NCBI RefSeq assembly: GCF_900100115.1
Contig: NZ_FNKL01000002.1
Coordinates: 124,001-188,000 of the forward strand
Reading direction: 5' to 3'
DNA from: Chryseobacterium soldanellicola
GTDB taxonomy: Bacteria > Bacteroidota > Bacteroidia > Flavobacteriales > Weeksellaceae
Length of the DNA: 64,000 bases
In this document: piece by piece, positions 25,649-34,500 of the stretch
How positions within the stretch are numbered: the first letter of the stretch is position 1
How the letters are laid out: every line of letters begins with the position of its first letter
Program-made: the position numbers and the translations under genes
The notes under the pieces: generated by a model
The model's input: only the letters and a program-made list of their open reading frames with translations
What the model was told of the DNA's origin: nothing
The model's database searches: none

Positions 25649-27220
25649 TTATGGACATTTAGAAATTTTTGCTCTTTCATCCTTTAATCCATTTACTGTT
25701 ATCGGTTCTATTGAAGCATTAATTTTTTTTAAATTACCATTTCCATCAACTTTTGCAATACTCATACCAGCGTTTAATTGTTCAAAAATGTGCGCTAAGC
25801 CAACAGCTCTAGAGTCATAAGTTTCACCTGAAGTATCTATTGTTGTACTTTTATTATTAAAAATAGCTTTCATTTTTTCAATTTCATTCCACAATACACT
25901 ATTTTCTAAAAAGCCATGAGTATCGGGATCATAATTTTCACTTCTAGGATATAATGCTAAAAAAGCACCTGCAGCTGCCTTATCATTTAATATTAAAGAA
26001 TAAACCTCTTGTACACCATTGCTCATTCCATACACAAAACGTACCTGAAAAGTAGAATTAGGTTTTATAATCTCCTCCAGCATCCCATAGAGATCTCCGG
26101 CAGAAGGTACTCCGGGAGTTCCGGGATGTGAATGCCCATCACCAATATAAGGAGTTGATAATAAATTGGTAGGAACATATGAATTAGTCGAATCCCCTTC
26201 TTTAGCGGGCGTTACTTGGTATCCACCATTGGCATTCTGCCCTAATGCTAAAGCCCATTCTTTTGGTCCGATTGCTTTCGGCCTTAAAATATCATCCATC
26301 TTGGTTTTTACTTCACTGTTTTTATAAACTACGTTGGCTTTTGCTATTGATGTTTTTGCTTTCTCGCAAGGGTCTGTAGAAGTCGTAGGATTTGTAATAA
26401 TCACCCCAGAACCATCGCCATTACAATCTGCCGAAAGGTTATCGGTTTCGCCTGTTGAAGATGTCTTGTGGGCAATTGGGTTGAGGTGAGTTTCATTCAG
26501 GCAGTGGTCGTACCATCCTATAGTATTCCCATGACTATCTAAAATAAGATCTGTACAATCTGTCGGATTATCACCCCACGGTACTTCATCTTTAGGTCCG
26601 TTTCCGCCATTATACCATCCTCCGTTAGGCGGGGGAACATCACCGGGATCTATAGTCCCGCCGGAATCACCATTTCCACCGGGAGTACCGGGGATGGGAG
26701 GACAATCACCTACACCATCATTAAATCCTACCGTAGAAGTCACACTCCCATCCAGAGAATAGGAAGTCACGCTCCCTGTAAAATGTTGAAAATCTAAAGG
26801 ACTTCCATCTTTGGGATCATACTCAATGATCTCTGCTTTTATTACCTGTCCGTTGGTTTTCTTTACTTCAAGATTGTAAACGGCATCAGTATCATTTATA
26901 TTTTCAACCTTGAAAACATAATAAACATCAGTGCCATAATTAGCTTCTACAATCGCAGAAGTTTCTATATTTCCGATCGAAAGGTCTTGCTTCCCTGAAA
27001 TGGAAACAGAGCTTAAAGGAACTTTCATGTCTTTTCTTCCCGATTCTTTGTAGATAAAGTTTTCTACATTGGGAATATCTTTCAGCTTTACCATTCTGAA
27101 TTTTGAAGCATTGGGATTCACCGCACTGTGCTGTTCATTAAGAAGGTCATTCCGGCAGGAATACAAAAAAATAGAGATCGCTACCAATAGGAATAGCCTG
27201 AGAATAAATTTTTTGTTCAT
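25649..27220 (-). CDS. Lipoprotein with C-terminal JAMM/MPN-type metalloprotease motif
   Basis: A 523-residue surface or periplasmic lipoprotein. The signal peptide ends in LYSC, a good lipobox with Cys22. Residues about 30-170 look beta-rich, and about 170-300 are a low-complexity Gly/Pro/Asp/Asn linker with scattered Cys. Residues about 310-450 carry what reads as a JAB/MPN domain: Glu321 in PKEWALALG, His363 and His365 in GDGHSHPG, and Asp376. The H-x-H-x10-D spacing is exactly that of JAMM zinc peptidases. The rest is Asp/Asn-rich with a short C-terminal KISKCP. JAMM domains are known in deubiquitinases, tail proteins and polymorphic toxins. The substrate is unknown; a toxin role is inference from the paralogous small genes that follow. 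Confidence 0.78.
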   Translation of the reverse strand: MNKKFILRLFLLVAISIFLYSCRNDLLNEQHSAVNPNASKFRMVKLKDIPNVENFIYKESGRKDMKVPLSSVSISGKQDLSIGNIETSAIVEANYGTDVYYVFKVENINDTDAVYNLEVKKTNGQVIKAEIIEYDPKDGSPLDFQHFTGSVTSYSLDGSVTSTVGFNDGVGDCPPIPGTPGGNGDSGGTIDPGDVPPPNGGWYNGGNGPKDEVPWGDNPTDCTDLILDSHGNTIGWYDHCLNETHLNPIAHKTSSTGETDNLSADCNGDGSGVIITNPTTSTDPCEKAKTSIAKANVVYKNSEVKTKMDDILRPKAIGPKEWALALGQNANGGYQVTPAKEGDSTNSYVPTNLLSTPYIGDGHSHPGTPGVPSAGDLYGMLEEIIKPNSTFQVRFVYGMSNGVQEVYSLILNDKAAAGAFLALYPRSENYDPDTHGFLENSVLWNEIEKMKAIFNNKSTTIDTSGETYDSRAVGLAHIFEQLNAGMSIAKVDGNGNLKKINASIEPITVNGLKDERAKISKCP

Positions 27221-27646
27221 ACATTTTGTTTTAAAATAGAAAATATAATTTTCTTATTCACCTCGAAGTGAAGTTCGCAAAGCTAAAACTTAATTATATC
27301 TGAAACAATCGATTATGCGTAGAGGTTAATACTTTACAAGTATTAGCTTTATCTGTTTAATAATGATAACAGAAAACATTTTATGAGTTGAAAAAATGCT
27401 GAAACCGGTGATCCTGTCGGTAATAGTTTGAAAATATTCAATCTAAGAAACAAGCCCAAACTTTACCACTCATCAATTGAGGGGTATTTTTATTTCCTTC
27501 TTATATATGCCAAGAATATATTGAAAATAAATTCTTTTATTTTCCAAACTTAAAGTAAAAATTTAATGTTATTTTAATCATTATTGTGAATTATTCATAA
27601 CATATTAACTAAATTAGCACTCAAATAATTAAAAAAGTATTTTTTT
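27221..27646. other. 425-bp intergenic region between divergent genes
   Basis: It separates the JAMM lipoprotein gene (minus) from the T9SS gene (plus). It is AT-rich, with no ORF, hairpin or repeat that I can support. A weak plus-strand promoter is possible at 27584-27617: TTG, 23 nt, then TAAATTAG. Confidence 0.5.
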
Positions 27647-29323
27647 ATGAAAGGAAAATTACTACTTACAACATGCTCGATATTATCTGGTGTGTTGTTT
27701 AACCAGATTAATGCCCAAGAATATCAGCCCATTTCTGTACAAAGCGGATTTAATGCTGATGTTATCGCAAACGGCATCGGCCCGTCTGCTTCATCTACAA
27801 ACAATGATGTTGACGGAGTAAGCTATGCATTTATCTCCACTGATTTTCAATTGACCTCTTCCAGCACGCCGCTTACTTACGGACTGCCTGCAAACGGCCT
27901 GATCAACTCAGTTGTGGGAAGCACTCCGGGATTAAGCTATCAGCTGGCATCTTACAGCGCCAACAACGCATTAAGGCTTCAAAACCCCAATGACGCGGGT
28001 ACCATTACTTTTACAACTCCTATTGCTGCAGTAAGCTTATATATGCTGGCAACAGGCGGTAGCGGACAATGTACGGTAGATGTTGTAGCAAATTTCACAG
28101 ACGGAACATCACAGACTTTTTCAGGAATAAATATTGACGACTGGTATTACGGCCCGAATTATGCCATTCAGGGAATCGGGAGAATCAACATTATGAATGA
28201 TAATCTGGAATCAGGATACGGAACGGACCCGAGATTGTACCAGATTCCATTAACGATGGATGTTGCCAATCAGTCAAAACCGATACAAAGCGTTACGGTA
28301 ACCAAATCAGGAGCCGGCGGAATTCCAAATATCTTTGCGTTTTCAGCTGATGCCTATACTTCTTGCCCGGCGCCTACAAACATCACATATACTTCTGCCA
28401 TGGCAGGCGCCACATTAAGCTGGGCAGCGCCTACTGTTATCCCTTCATCAGGATACGATTATTACTACAGCTCATCATCTACTCCTCCAACTGCGACAAC
28501 TACGCCGTCAGGAAACGTAGCAACAGGAACTTCTGTAACATTAAACAGCCTGGCAACAGGACAAACCTATTATTTCTGGGTAAGATCAAATTGCGGCGGC
28601 ACAGTGGGATTGTGGAAAATGAAACCTTTTACAACCGGACAGATTTCCAGCACATATACTGCGGGTGATATCAACACGATGTTTAGCTCAAGCTTCCCTA
28701 CTCCGACAGATGTGACGAATTGTCCCGGAGCTATGACCATGACGGTTCCTGCAGGATATAAAATTAAATCAACCAGCGTTTCTTACACCATGTCTACAGA
28801 ATCAAACGGCTGGATGTCTGAGCAGAGAAGCATACTGGTTTCATCAAATAATTCAATGGCAGAGGCTCAGGTAACTTCCGGTTCGGGATCAACATCAGGT
28901 ACATATTCTTACGAAAGAACAAATATTCCTATTGCAAACGGATTAACGGGCGACGTTATTTTCGAGCTTAGAGCCTGGAGAATGTATGGCGGATCTGACT
29001 GTAATGCTGATTACAACAAAGTAGATAACAATACCTGGAAAGTAACGTTAACGCTTGAGCCTGTTGGTCTGGCTGTTAATGAAGTGGCTGCCGGTAAAAA
29101 GGAAATTCTGGCATATCCAAATCCTTTTGTTGATGTGGTAAATATCCAGAATATCGAAAAGGTGAAGCGTCTTTCTGTAACCGATCTTTCAGGAATTACA
29201 ATAAAAACAATTGATAATCCTTCAGCAACATTACATTTAGGTGATCTGAAAACAGGATTATACATCTTAACATTAACAATGAAAGATGGATCAGTTAAAA
29301 GCACAAAAATTATTAAGAAATAA
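27647..29323 (+). CDS. T9SS-secreted protein with FN3 domain and type A sorting domain
   Basis: A 558-residue exported protein. Signal peptide: MKGKLLLTTCSILSGVLFNQ plus INAQ. Residues about 25-235 form a domain shared with the protein at 44267-45964 (SGFNADVIANGIGPSASST, GLPANGLINSV, LSYQLASYSANNALRLQNPN, DPRLYQIPLTM). It is followed by a fibronectin type III-like module (about 240-335; PTNITYTSAMAGATLSWAAP, YYFWVRSNCGG), a beta region with GWMSEQRSILVSS, and a T9SS type A C-terminal domain (KEILAYPNPFVDVVNIQNIE, LKTGLYILTL, terminal KIIKK). The binding target is unknown. It has its own terminator. Confidence 0.88.
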   Translation: MKGKLLLTTCSILSGVLFNQINAQEYQPISVQSGFNADVIANGIGPSASSTNNDVDGVSYAFISTDFQLTSSSTPLTYGLPANGLINSVVGSTPGLSYQLASYSANNALRLQNPNDAGTITFTTPIAAVSLYMLATGGSGQCTVDVVANFTDGTSQTFSGINIDDWYYGPNYAIQGIGRINIMNDNLESGYGTDPRLYQIPLTMDVANQSKPIQSVTVTKSGAGGIPNIFAFSADAYTSCPAPTNITYTSAMAGATLSWAAPTVIPSSGYDYYYSSSSTPPTATTTPSGNVATGTSVTLNSLATGQTYYFWVRSNCGGTVGLWKMKPFTTGQISSTYTAGDINTMFSSSFPTPTDVTNCPGAMTMTVPAGYKIKSTSVSYTMSTESNGWMSEQRSILVSSNNSMAEAQVTSGSGSTSGTYSYERTNIPIANGLTGDVIFELRAWRMYGGSDCNADYNKVDNNTWKVTLTLEPVGLAVNEVAAGKKEILAYPNPFVDVVNIQNIEKVKRLSVTDLSGITIKTIDNPSATLHLGDLKTGLYILTLTMKDGSVKSTKIIKK

Positions 29324-29341
29324 TGTAAACCTTCAATAAAC

Positions 29342-29370
29342 AAAAAACCGGATTCATCATCCGGTTTTTT
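29342..29370. terminator. Bidirectional terminator between the T9SS gene and osmC-like gene
   Basis: AAAAAACCGGAT / ATCCGGTTTTTT is a 12-bp stem with a 5-nt loop and runs of A and T at the ends. It serves converging genes ending at 29323 and 29391. Confidence 0.93.
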
Positions 29371-29390
29371 TTATTTAATTTATTTTGAGA

Positions 29391-29810
29391 TTAAGCTTTT
29401 TCACCATTCACATAGACTTCATAACCAATTTCAACATTAGGTTCTAAAGTTTTTGAAACGGAGCAGTATTTTTCGAAAGACAATTCTGCCGCTTTCAGCG
29501 CTTTTTTAGGGTCAATATTTCCTTCTAAAAAGAATGTAACCTTCATTGACTTAAAAGGTTTTGCATCCGCTACAGGTATTCTTTCACCTTCTACTTCAGC
29601 TTTGAAACCGGTAATTTCCTGTCTTTGCTTTTTTAAAATAGAAACAACGTCTATTCCGCTACATCCTGCAACTGCCATCAAAACACTTTCCATCGGGGAA
29701 ACTCCTTTTGCGCCGGGCTGCGTTGTGTTATCTAAAAGAATTGAATTCCCTTGAGAATTGGTAGCTTCAAATAAAAAATCGTCGTTTATTCTATTAAGTG
29801 TTATTTTCAT
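29391..29810 (-). CDS. OsmC/YhfA-family peroxide-reducing protein
   Basis: A 139-residue cytoplasmic protein of the OsmC family, thiol peroxidases that act on organic hydroperoxides or have unknown thiol substrates. Two catalytic Cys are visible: one in VAGCSGIDVVSILKKQRQEI (about residue 50) and one in SFEKYCSVSKTL (about 113). The signature PMESVLMAVAGCSG is that of the YhfA subgroup rather than the Ohr subgroup. The start ATG at 29810 (MKITLNRINDDFLF) is clear. It is followed by a 132-bp gap with an inverted repeat and appears monocistronic. The family call is sure; the substrate is not. Confidence 0.93.
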   Translation of the reverse strand: MKITLNRINDDFLFEATNSQGNSILLDNTTQPGAKGVSPMESVLMAVAGCSGIDVVSILKKQRQEITGFKAEVEGERIPVADAKPFKSMKVTFFLEGNIDPKKALKAAELSFEKYCSVSKTLEPNVEIGYEVYVNGEKA

Positions 29811-29843
29811 TTTTAAGTCTTAATTAATTTTAAATATTTTGAA

Positions 29844-29934
29844 ACGCTTTGACTCCGCTTAGCGTGACACCGGTTAAATATTGTGCTTTAAACAGATAGT
29901 ATTAGAAATGTCACGCTAAGCGGAGTCGAAGCGT
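29844..29934. repeat. Inverted repeat with 26-bp arms in front of the osmC-like gene
   Basis: Arms at 29844-29869 and 29909-29934 match over 26 bp with a single mismatch (centre TCCGCTTAGCGTGACA), separated by 39 nt. The arms are much richer in GC than the surroundings. It lies in the gap between the osmC-like gene and the DUF58 gene. This is too long and too widely spaced for a plain terminator; I take it for a dispersed intergenic palindrome. Confidence 0.75.
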
Positions 29935-29958
29935 CTAAATCAATTTTATCTTACAAAA

Positions 29959-31281
29959 TTATAAAATTCCCCGCGCTTTTATCTCTAAATATTTATTGAT
30001 AACATCGATATTCAAATTCTCGGGAAGCGTATAAACCGTGTAAATCCCATATTTCCGAAGTTCCTGGATGATTAATTTCTTTTCAAACTCAAATTTTTCA
30101 GCGATAATTTCATCATAAATTTCCTGCATGCTTTCAGGGTTTTTATGAATTAAGGTCTGAAGTTCTGCATTTTTAAAGAAAACCACGACCAATAAATGGT
30201 TTTTGGCAATTCCGCGGAGATATTTTAACTGCCGGTTAAGTCCGTCAAGGGTTTCAAAATTAGTAAAAAGCAAGATCAGGCTTCTCTGATTGATTGAATA
30301 TTTAACATCCTGATACAAACGGTTAAAATCACTTTCAAAAAAGTTGGTATTAATATTATAAAGAGCTTCTGAAATCTTTTTAAGCTGCCCGGATTTGTTT
30401 TCTGCGGCGATCTTATTCTCTGTTTTTTTTGAGAAGGTCATCATCCCGGCGCGGTCACCTTTTTTGAGGATAATATGAGAGAGTGCCATTGTTGCATTGA
30501 TGGAATAATCCAGCAGGCTTAATCCATTAAAAGGCATTTTCATCGTTCGCCCTTTATCAATCAGCATAAAAATACGTTGTGCTTTTTCATCCTGGAACTG
30601 GTTTACCATCAATCGATTGGTCTTGGAAGTCGCTTTCCAGTTGATCGTTCTGATATCATCACCCGGAACATATTCTTTGATCTGCTCAAATTCCATGGTG
30701 TGGCCCAGTTTTCTGATTTTCTTGATTCCGCCTAATAAAAATTCGCTTTGAAGCGCCATCAATTCATACTTTCTCAAATGAATAAAAGACGGATAAGACG
30801 GTAGATTCGCATCTTTCTGAAACTTGAATCTCTTTGAAATAAAACCTACCGGTGATGATGCGTAAATATTTAAACTTCCAAAATGATATTCTCCTCTTTC
30901 TTTTGGTTCTAAAGTGTATTGAAAATAAGTATTCTTTCCTGATTCAATCTGCTTTTTAATCATAAAATCCCTTTTCTGAAACTGAAACGGAATTTCATCA
31001 ATAATCCTCGCATTGATTGTAAAGCCATAATTATTTTTAACATCAATTTTCACTGAATTTTCATCGCCGTTGGATAATTTTTCGGGCAAAATTCTTTGTG
31101 CTAAAATCCCTTCTTTTTGGTTAAAAATAAGAAGATAATCCACCACCGCCATCAAAAAGCAAAGCAATAGTAAAATATGTGCAACAATCATAAAAAAAGG
31201 AAAGAAAAATGCCAAAACATAAAGCATTCCCACTCCGGTGAGCGCGAAAAAAAAGCGTGTATTGATGTATAAATTCTTCAT
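29959..31281 (-). CDS. DUF58 domain protein of the MoxR operon
   Basis: A 440-residue membrane-anchored protein. Two N-terminal membrane segments occur (FFFALTGVGMLYVLAFFFPF and MIVAHILLLLCFLMAVVDYL), then about 150 residues of beta-rich extension. The DUF58 core is at about 195-245, with GDDIRTINWKATSKTNRLMV as its signature. The remainder is a von Willebrand factor A-like region (IFMLIDKGRTMKM, whose first Asp would start a degenerate MIDAS; LLFTNFETLDG). DUF58 proteins are the usual partners of MoxR ATPases. It is the last gene of the block, 95 nt after moxR. Target complex unknown. Confidence 0.93.
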   Translation of the reverse strand: MKNLYINTRFFFALTGVGMLYVLAFFFPFFMIVAHILLLLCFLMAVVDYLLIFNQKEGILAQRILPEKLSNGDENSVKIDVKNNYGFTINARIIDEIPFQFQKRDFMIKKQIESGKNTYFQYTLEPKERGEYHFGSLNIYASSPVGFISKRFKFQKDANLPSYPSFIHLRKYELMALQSEFLLGGIKKIRKLGHTMEFEQIKEYVPGDDIRTINWKATSKTNRLMVNQFQDEKAQRIFMLIDKGRTMKMPFNGLSLLDYSINATMALSHIILKKGDRAGMMTFSKKTENKIAAENKSGQLKKISEALYNINTNFFESDFNRLYQDVKYSINQRSLILLFTNFETLDGLNRQLKYLRGIAKNHLLVVVFFKNAELQTLIHKNPESMQEIYDEIIAEKFEFEKKLIIQELRKYGIYTVYTLPENLNIDVINKYLEIKARGIL

Positions 31282-31376
31282 GTTGTAAAGGGCTAGGAAT
31301 TAGGTTTTAAAATTTAGGGATAGACTGCAAATTAAACAGTGTAATTTTTCTAATCTTAAGCCTTAATTTCTATGAT

Positions 31377-32408
31377 CTACCTCGGAATCTCTATTCCTTC
31401 TAAAATTTGTCTGATAATCTCGTCGGCGGTTAAGCCTTCCATTTCTCTTTCCGGCGAAACGATTACACGGTGTCTTAAAACGGCATAACTTGCCTCTTTG
31501 ATGTCTTCAGGAGTGACGAAATCTCTTCCTCTTAATGCTGCAAAAGCTTTTGAAGCCGTCAATAACGCTAAACTCGCTCTTGGAGATGCGCCAAGATACA
31601 GGAACTGATTTTCTCTTGTATTAATGATGATTTTCGCGATATATTCCATCAACTGACTTTCAACAATGATTTCTTTAACCAAATGCTGATAATTTTTCAG
31701 TTGCTGAGCCGTAATTACGCGATGTACAACTTCTGTTTTATCTTCGTTTTTGCTTTCGTGCTGATTTTTGATGATAGAAATTTCCTGCTCAAGATTCGGA
31801 TAACCGACATTAATTTTGAATAAGAAACGGTCTAACTGCGCTTCCGGAAGCCTGTATGTTCCTTCATGCTCGATCGGGTTCTGAGTGGCAATTACAAGGA
31901 ACGGCTCTTCCATTACATAGCGCGTTCCGTCCATTGTGATCTGTCTTTCTTCCATTACCTCGAATAAAGCGGCCTGAGTTTTTGCAGGTGACCGGTTGAT
32001 CTCGTCAATTAAGATAAAATTAGAAAAAATCGGGCCTTTTTTAAATTCAAATTCAGAATTTTTCATGCTGAAAATTGATGTCCCCAAAATATCAGAAGGC
32101 ATCAGATCCGGCGTAAACTGGATTCTGCTGAAATCTACATCGATCGTTTTTGCCAATAATTTTGCAGTGATCGTTTTTGCAACTCCCGGAACGCCCTCGA
32201 TCAAAACGTGGCCGTTTGACAGAAGCGCAACCAAAAGATGCTCGATCATACTTTCCTGACCGACAATTACTTTCCCGATCTCAAATTTTACTTTTTCTAA
32301 ACTTGCACGAAGCTCGATCATATCAATTCTGGATTGAAATTCGCCTTCTTTTTTATCAATATTTATAGAACTTTGATTTTCTACATTTTGATTTTCAAGG
32401 TTTTCCAT
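31377..32408 (-). CDS. MoxR-family AAA+ ATPase
   Basis: A 343-residue AAA+ chaperone-like ATPase that probably helps assemble or activate membrane or metal-containing complexes. Walker A is LIEGVPGVAKTITAKLL (about 74-90), and Walker B is ILIDEINRSPAKTQAALFE. The sensor motif VIATQNPIEHEGTYRLPEAQ and the arginine finger region LDRFLFKINVGYP follow, then the C-terminal lid (GASPRASLALLTASKAFAAL, DIKEASYAVLRHRVIVSP). It precedes DUF58 and follows DUF4350, the standard neighbourhood of the MoxR family. The 118-bp gap before it carries a double-hairpin element. Confidence 0.96.
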   Translation of the reverse strand: MENLENQNVENQSSINIDKKEGEFQSRIDMIELRASLEKVKFEIGKVIVGQESMIEHLLVALLSNGHVLIEGVPGVAKTITAKLLAKTIDVDFSRIQFTPDLMPSDILGTSIFSMKNSEFEFKKGPIFSNFILIDEINRSPAKTQAALFEVMEERQITMDGTRYVMEEPFLVIATQNPIEHEGTYRLPEAQLDRFLFKINVGYPNLEQEISIIKNQHESKNEDKTEVVHRVITAQQLKNYQHLVKEIIVESQLMEYIAKIIINTRENQFLYLGASPRASLALLTASKAFAALRGRDFVTPEDIKEASYAVLRHRVIVSPEREMEGLTADEIIRQILEGIEIPR

Positions 32409-32473
32409 AAATTTTATTTTTTTTATTTGGCTCTACAACCAATTATTTTTAATGTTATTCAAATCGCGTTATT

Positions 32474-32517
32474 AATCGGATTTCATCCGATTCTCCTTTA
32501 AATCGTCCCTTCGGGAC
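32474..32517 (-). repeat. Double-hairpin intergenic element, third copy (DUF4350 - moxR gap)
   Basis: Read on the plus strand: an 8-bp perfect hairpin AATCGGAT-TTC-ATCCGATT (32474-32492), a 12-nt spacer, and a 5-bp hairpin GTCCC-TTC-GGGAC (32505-32517). The layout (8-bp stem, TTC loop, about 11-nt spacer, short CCC-TTC-GGG stem) is that of the elements at 16965 and 18238, although the first stem has a different sequence. Confidence 0.7.
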
Positions 32518-32526
32518 TCTTTTTTA

Positions 32527-33684
32527 TTATTTTAAAATCTCGTCTAAAAGCTTATTCATTTTTGCAAGATCTTCTTTCAGCACGTGGGCGTACGGATCCT
32601 GGGCTTTTTTAATAAAATTTATTGCTTCATCAATCATTTCCATGGTTTTTCCTGTTTTTAGCTGAAGCTTTTTTGCAAATTCCTCATCTAAATTCTGAGT
32701 ATCAATCAAAAGATCAAGCCTTACTTTATTTAAGAAATACTGTGCCTTTTTCACCATCATATCATGAAAATCGCCTTCCTGCAAATACAGATTTCCGATA
32801 CTTTTCACAAAATCTACGGAAGTATTTCTCAACGGCTCAACAATCGGAACAATACGCTGCTTTCTTTTGGCATTAAAAAAAATAAATAAAAGCAGGCCTC
32901 CTAAAAGTACCCACCAGGCGTATTTCAGAGCTGGTTTTGAAAGGATAAACCTCATAAAAAACTGAGATTCTTTGGTGGAGCTTTCTACAAACCAAACTGT
33001 TTCTTTATCATCAAGATAGGAAAATACATCTGCGGCATATTTTACATTTCCGGGTTTAAGAAGATAATAATTAGTGAGAAAAAGCGGCTCGCTATGAACG
33101 TAAATATTTCCTTTTCCAAATTTTACTTTTATGAAATTTGCCTGATCGTCATTTTCTTTTTCAACCGTTTTTCCGAGAACCTCAACATTTGGTTTAATGT
33201 AAGAAAAGCCTCTTCCAGACGGGAATTTATCTAATTCAATAAAATCATTCTGGTATTTTTTATCCGTTAATTTCAACACATTTTGCTCATCAAAAGAAAT
33301 CTCAGAATCATAAAAACCGATACTGTCTGAAATATCTTTCGGCATATTGCTCACGATCAGCATTGCATCAGAACCATGGGAAACTTCATCTAAAATTTTC
33401 TTCCAGGAAGGAACATCGATATCGTTTTCAACAACTAAAATATTATGCGGGGACTTTTTATTTTTATTGTAATAATCGAAAGGAGATTCGCTTGTTTTTT
33501 TCAGGTTATTTTTAAAAAGATCTTTTATTTCCTGATTAAAGATATATAATCCGAAGGGTGATTTTTCGTTTATGTCAAAATTCTTCCGCCAGTCTGTGAT
33601 TTCTTTTTTATTAACTTCAAGCAATGCCAGGATCACCATAACAATGATGAAAAGGATAGCATATATTTTGAAAGTTTTATTCAT
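32527..33684 (-). CDS. DUF4350 domain protein
   Basis: A 385-residue membrane protein: one N-terminal segment (FKIYAILFIIVMVILALLEV), a soluble domain of about 240 residues, and a second segment (WWVLLGGLLLFIFFNAKRK) near residue 270, then a cytoplasmic helical tail. The soluble part has DUF4350 features: SPFGLYIFNQEIKDLF, NILVVENDIDVPSWKKIL, and MLIVSNMPKDISDSIG. Functional role unknown, but this family co-occurs with MoxR, DUF58 and DUF4129, as it does here. It starts 15 nt after the DUF4129 gene. I expect it to work with the MoxR ATPase at the inner membrane. Confidence 0.88.
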   Translation of the reverse strand: MNKTFKIYAILFIIVMVILALLEVNKKEITDWRKNFDINEKSPFGLYIFNQEIKDLFKNNLKKTSESPFDYYNKNKKSPHNILVVENDIDVPSWKKILDEVSHGSDAMLIVSNMPKDISDSIGFYDSEISFDEQNVLKLTDKKYQNDFIELDKFPSGRGFSYIKPNVEVLGKTVEKENDDQANFIKVKFGKGNIYVHSEPLFLTNYYLLKPGNVKYAADVFSYLDDKETVWFVESSTKESQFFMRFILSKPALKYAWWVLLGGLLLFIFFNAKRKQRIVPIVEPLRNTSVDFVKSIGNLYLQEGDFHDMMVKKAQYFLNKVRLDLLIDTQNLDEEFAKKLQLKTGKTMEMIDEAINFIKKAQDPYAHVLKEDLAKMNKLLDEILK

Positions 33685-33699
33685 TTTATAAAAATTTAA

Positions 33700-34500
33700 T
33701 TACGGTTTAAAAGCCTGATACTGATCTTTAAATTTAAGGTACTCTTTTTCTTCAACATTGAATTCTCCGTACCAGACGTATTCAAAAATGTAAGAAAGAT
33801 TATAAAATTCATCCTTCAGCAGTGGAGCTTTTAATTCTGCTACATAATCTTTATTGGTTTTTTCTGGATTCCAGCTGATGAGTTTTTTATCGCTTAATTT
33901 TTTAAGTATAAATAAGAAGTGATACCGGATGGCAGAGCGGTAATCTCCTTCATTTTCAAATTTTGCTATGCTTTCCGGAAAATTTATCTCGTGGATATTT
34001 TCATGAAGCTCTTCATCTTTAATAATCACCTTTTTATTTTTCTTTCCGAAGAAAAAGCTTCCGTTTTTATCTAAAATATTTTTCACGATAACGTAAAGTA
34101 AAAAACCGACAAGCAGAATTCCGAAAAGACGGACAATGACCCATGTTGCATTCACTGACTTACCGAAGCTTGTTTCGCCGAAAATGCTTTCTATTATTTT
34201 CCTGATTTTCCGCTGTAGCTTTTCCCAAAAAGACTCGGTAGGCTTTGTGGTTGAATAATCAAACTCCGGCCCTTTATATTTTGACTGAAAATTATCTTTA
34301 AACTTTTTCGGATAGACCGTATTTTCGGAAACGGGATGATTAATCAACACAGAATCTGCACGGTACATATTTTTGTAATGCCCTGTGCTCACAGAATCTA
34401 CATAGTCTTCGACAACCGTTGGAGGCGGCTCTGTTTCGTCCTGGGCAAATATAAATCCGGTGGAAGAAAAAATCAGTAAGAAAAAGAAGATTTTACTCAT
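33700..34500 (-). CDS. DUF4129 domain protein
   Basis: A 266-residue membrane protein. A signal-like start (MSKIFFFLLIFSSTGFIFAQ) is followed by a Pro/Thr/Asp-rich periplasmic stretch, one transmembrane segment (WVIVRLFGILLVGFLLYVIV, about 120-140) and a C-terminal cytoplasmic DUF4129 region (EGDYRSAIRYHFLFILKKLS and KLISWNPEKTNKDYVAELKA). The gene overlaps the preceding one by 8 bp, so translation is coupled. It belongs to the MoxR/DUF58 block. DUF4129 is found at the end of some transglutaminase-like proteins, but no transglutaminase domain is present here. Confidence 0.88.
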   Translation of the reverse strand: MSKIFFFLLIFSSTGFIFAQDETEPPPTVVEDYVDSVSTGHYKNMYRADSVLINHPVSENTVYPKKFKDNFQSKYKGPEFDYSTTKPTESFWEKLQRKIRKIIESIFGETSFGKSVNATWVIVRLFGILLVGFLLYVIVKNILDKNGSFFFGKKNKKVIIKDEELHENIHEINFPESIAKFENEGDYRSAIRYHFLFILKKLSDKKLISWNPEKTNKDYVAELKAPLLKDEFYNLSYIFEYVWYGEFNVEEKEYLKFKDQYQAFKP

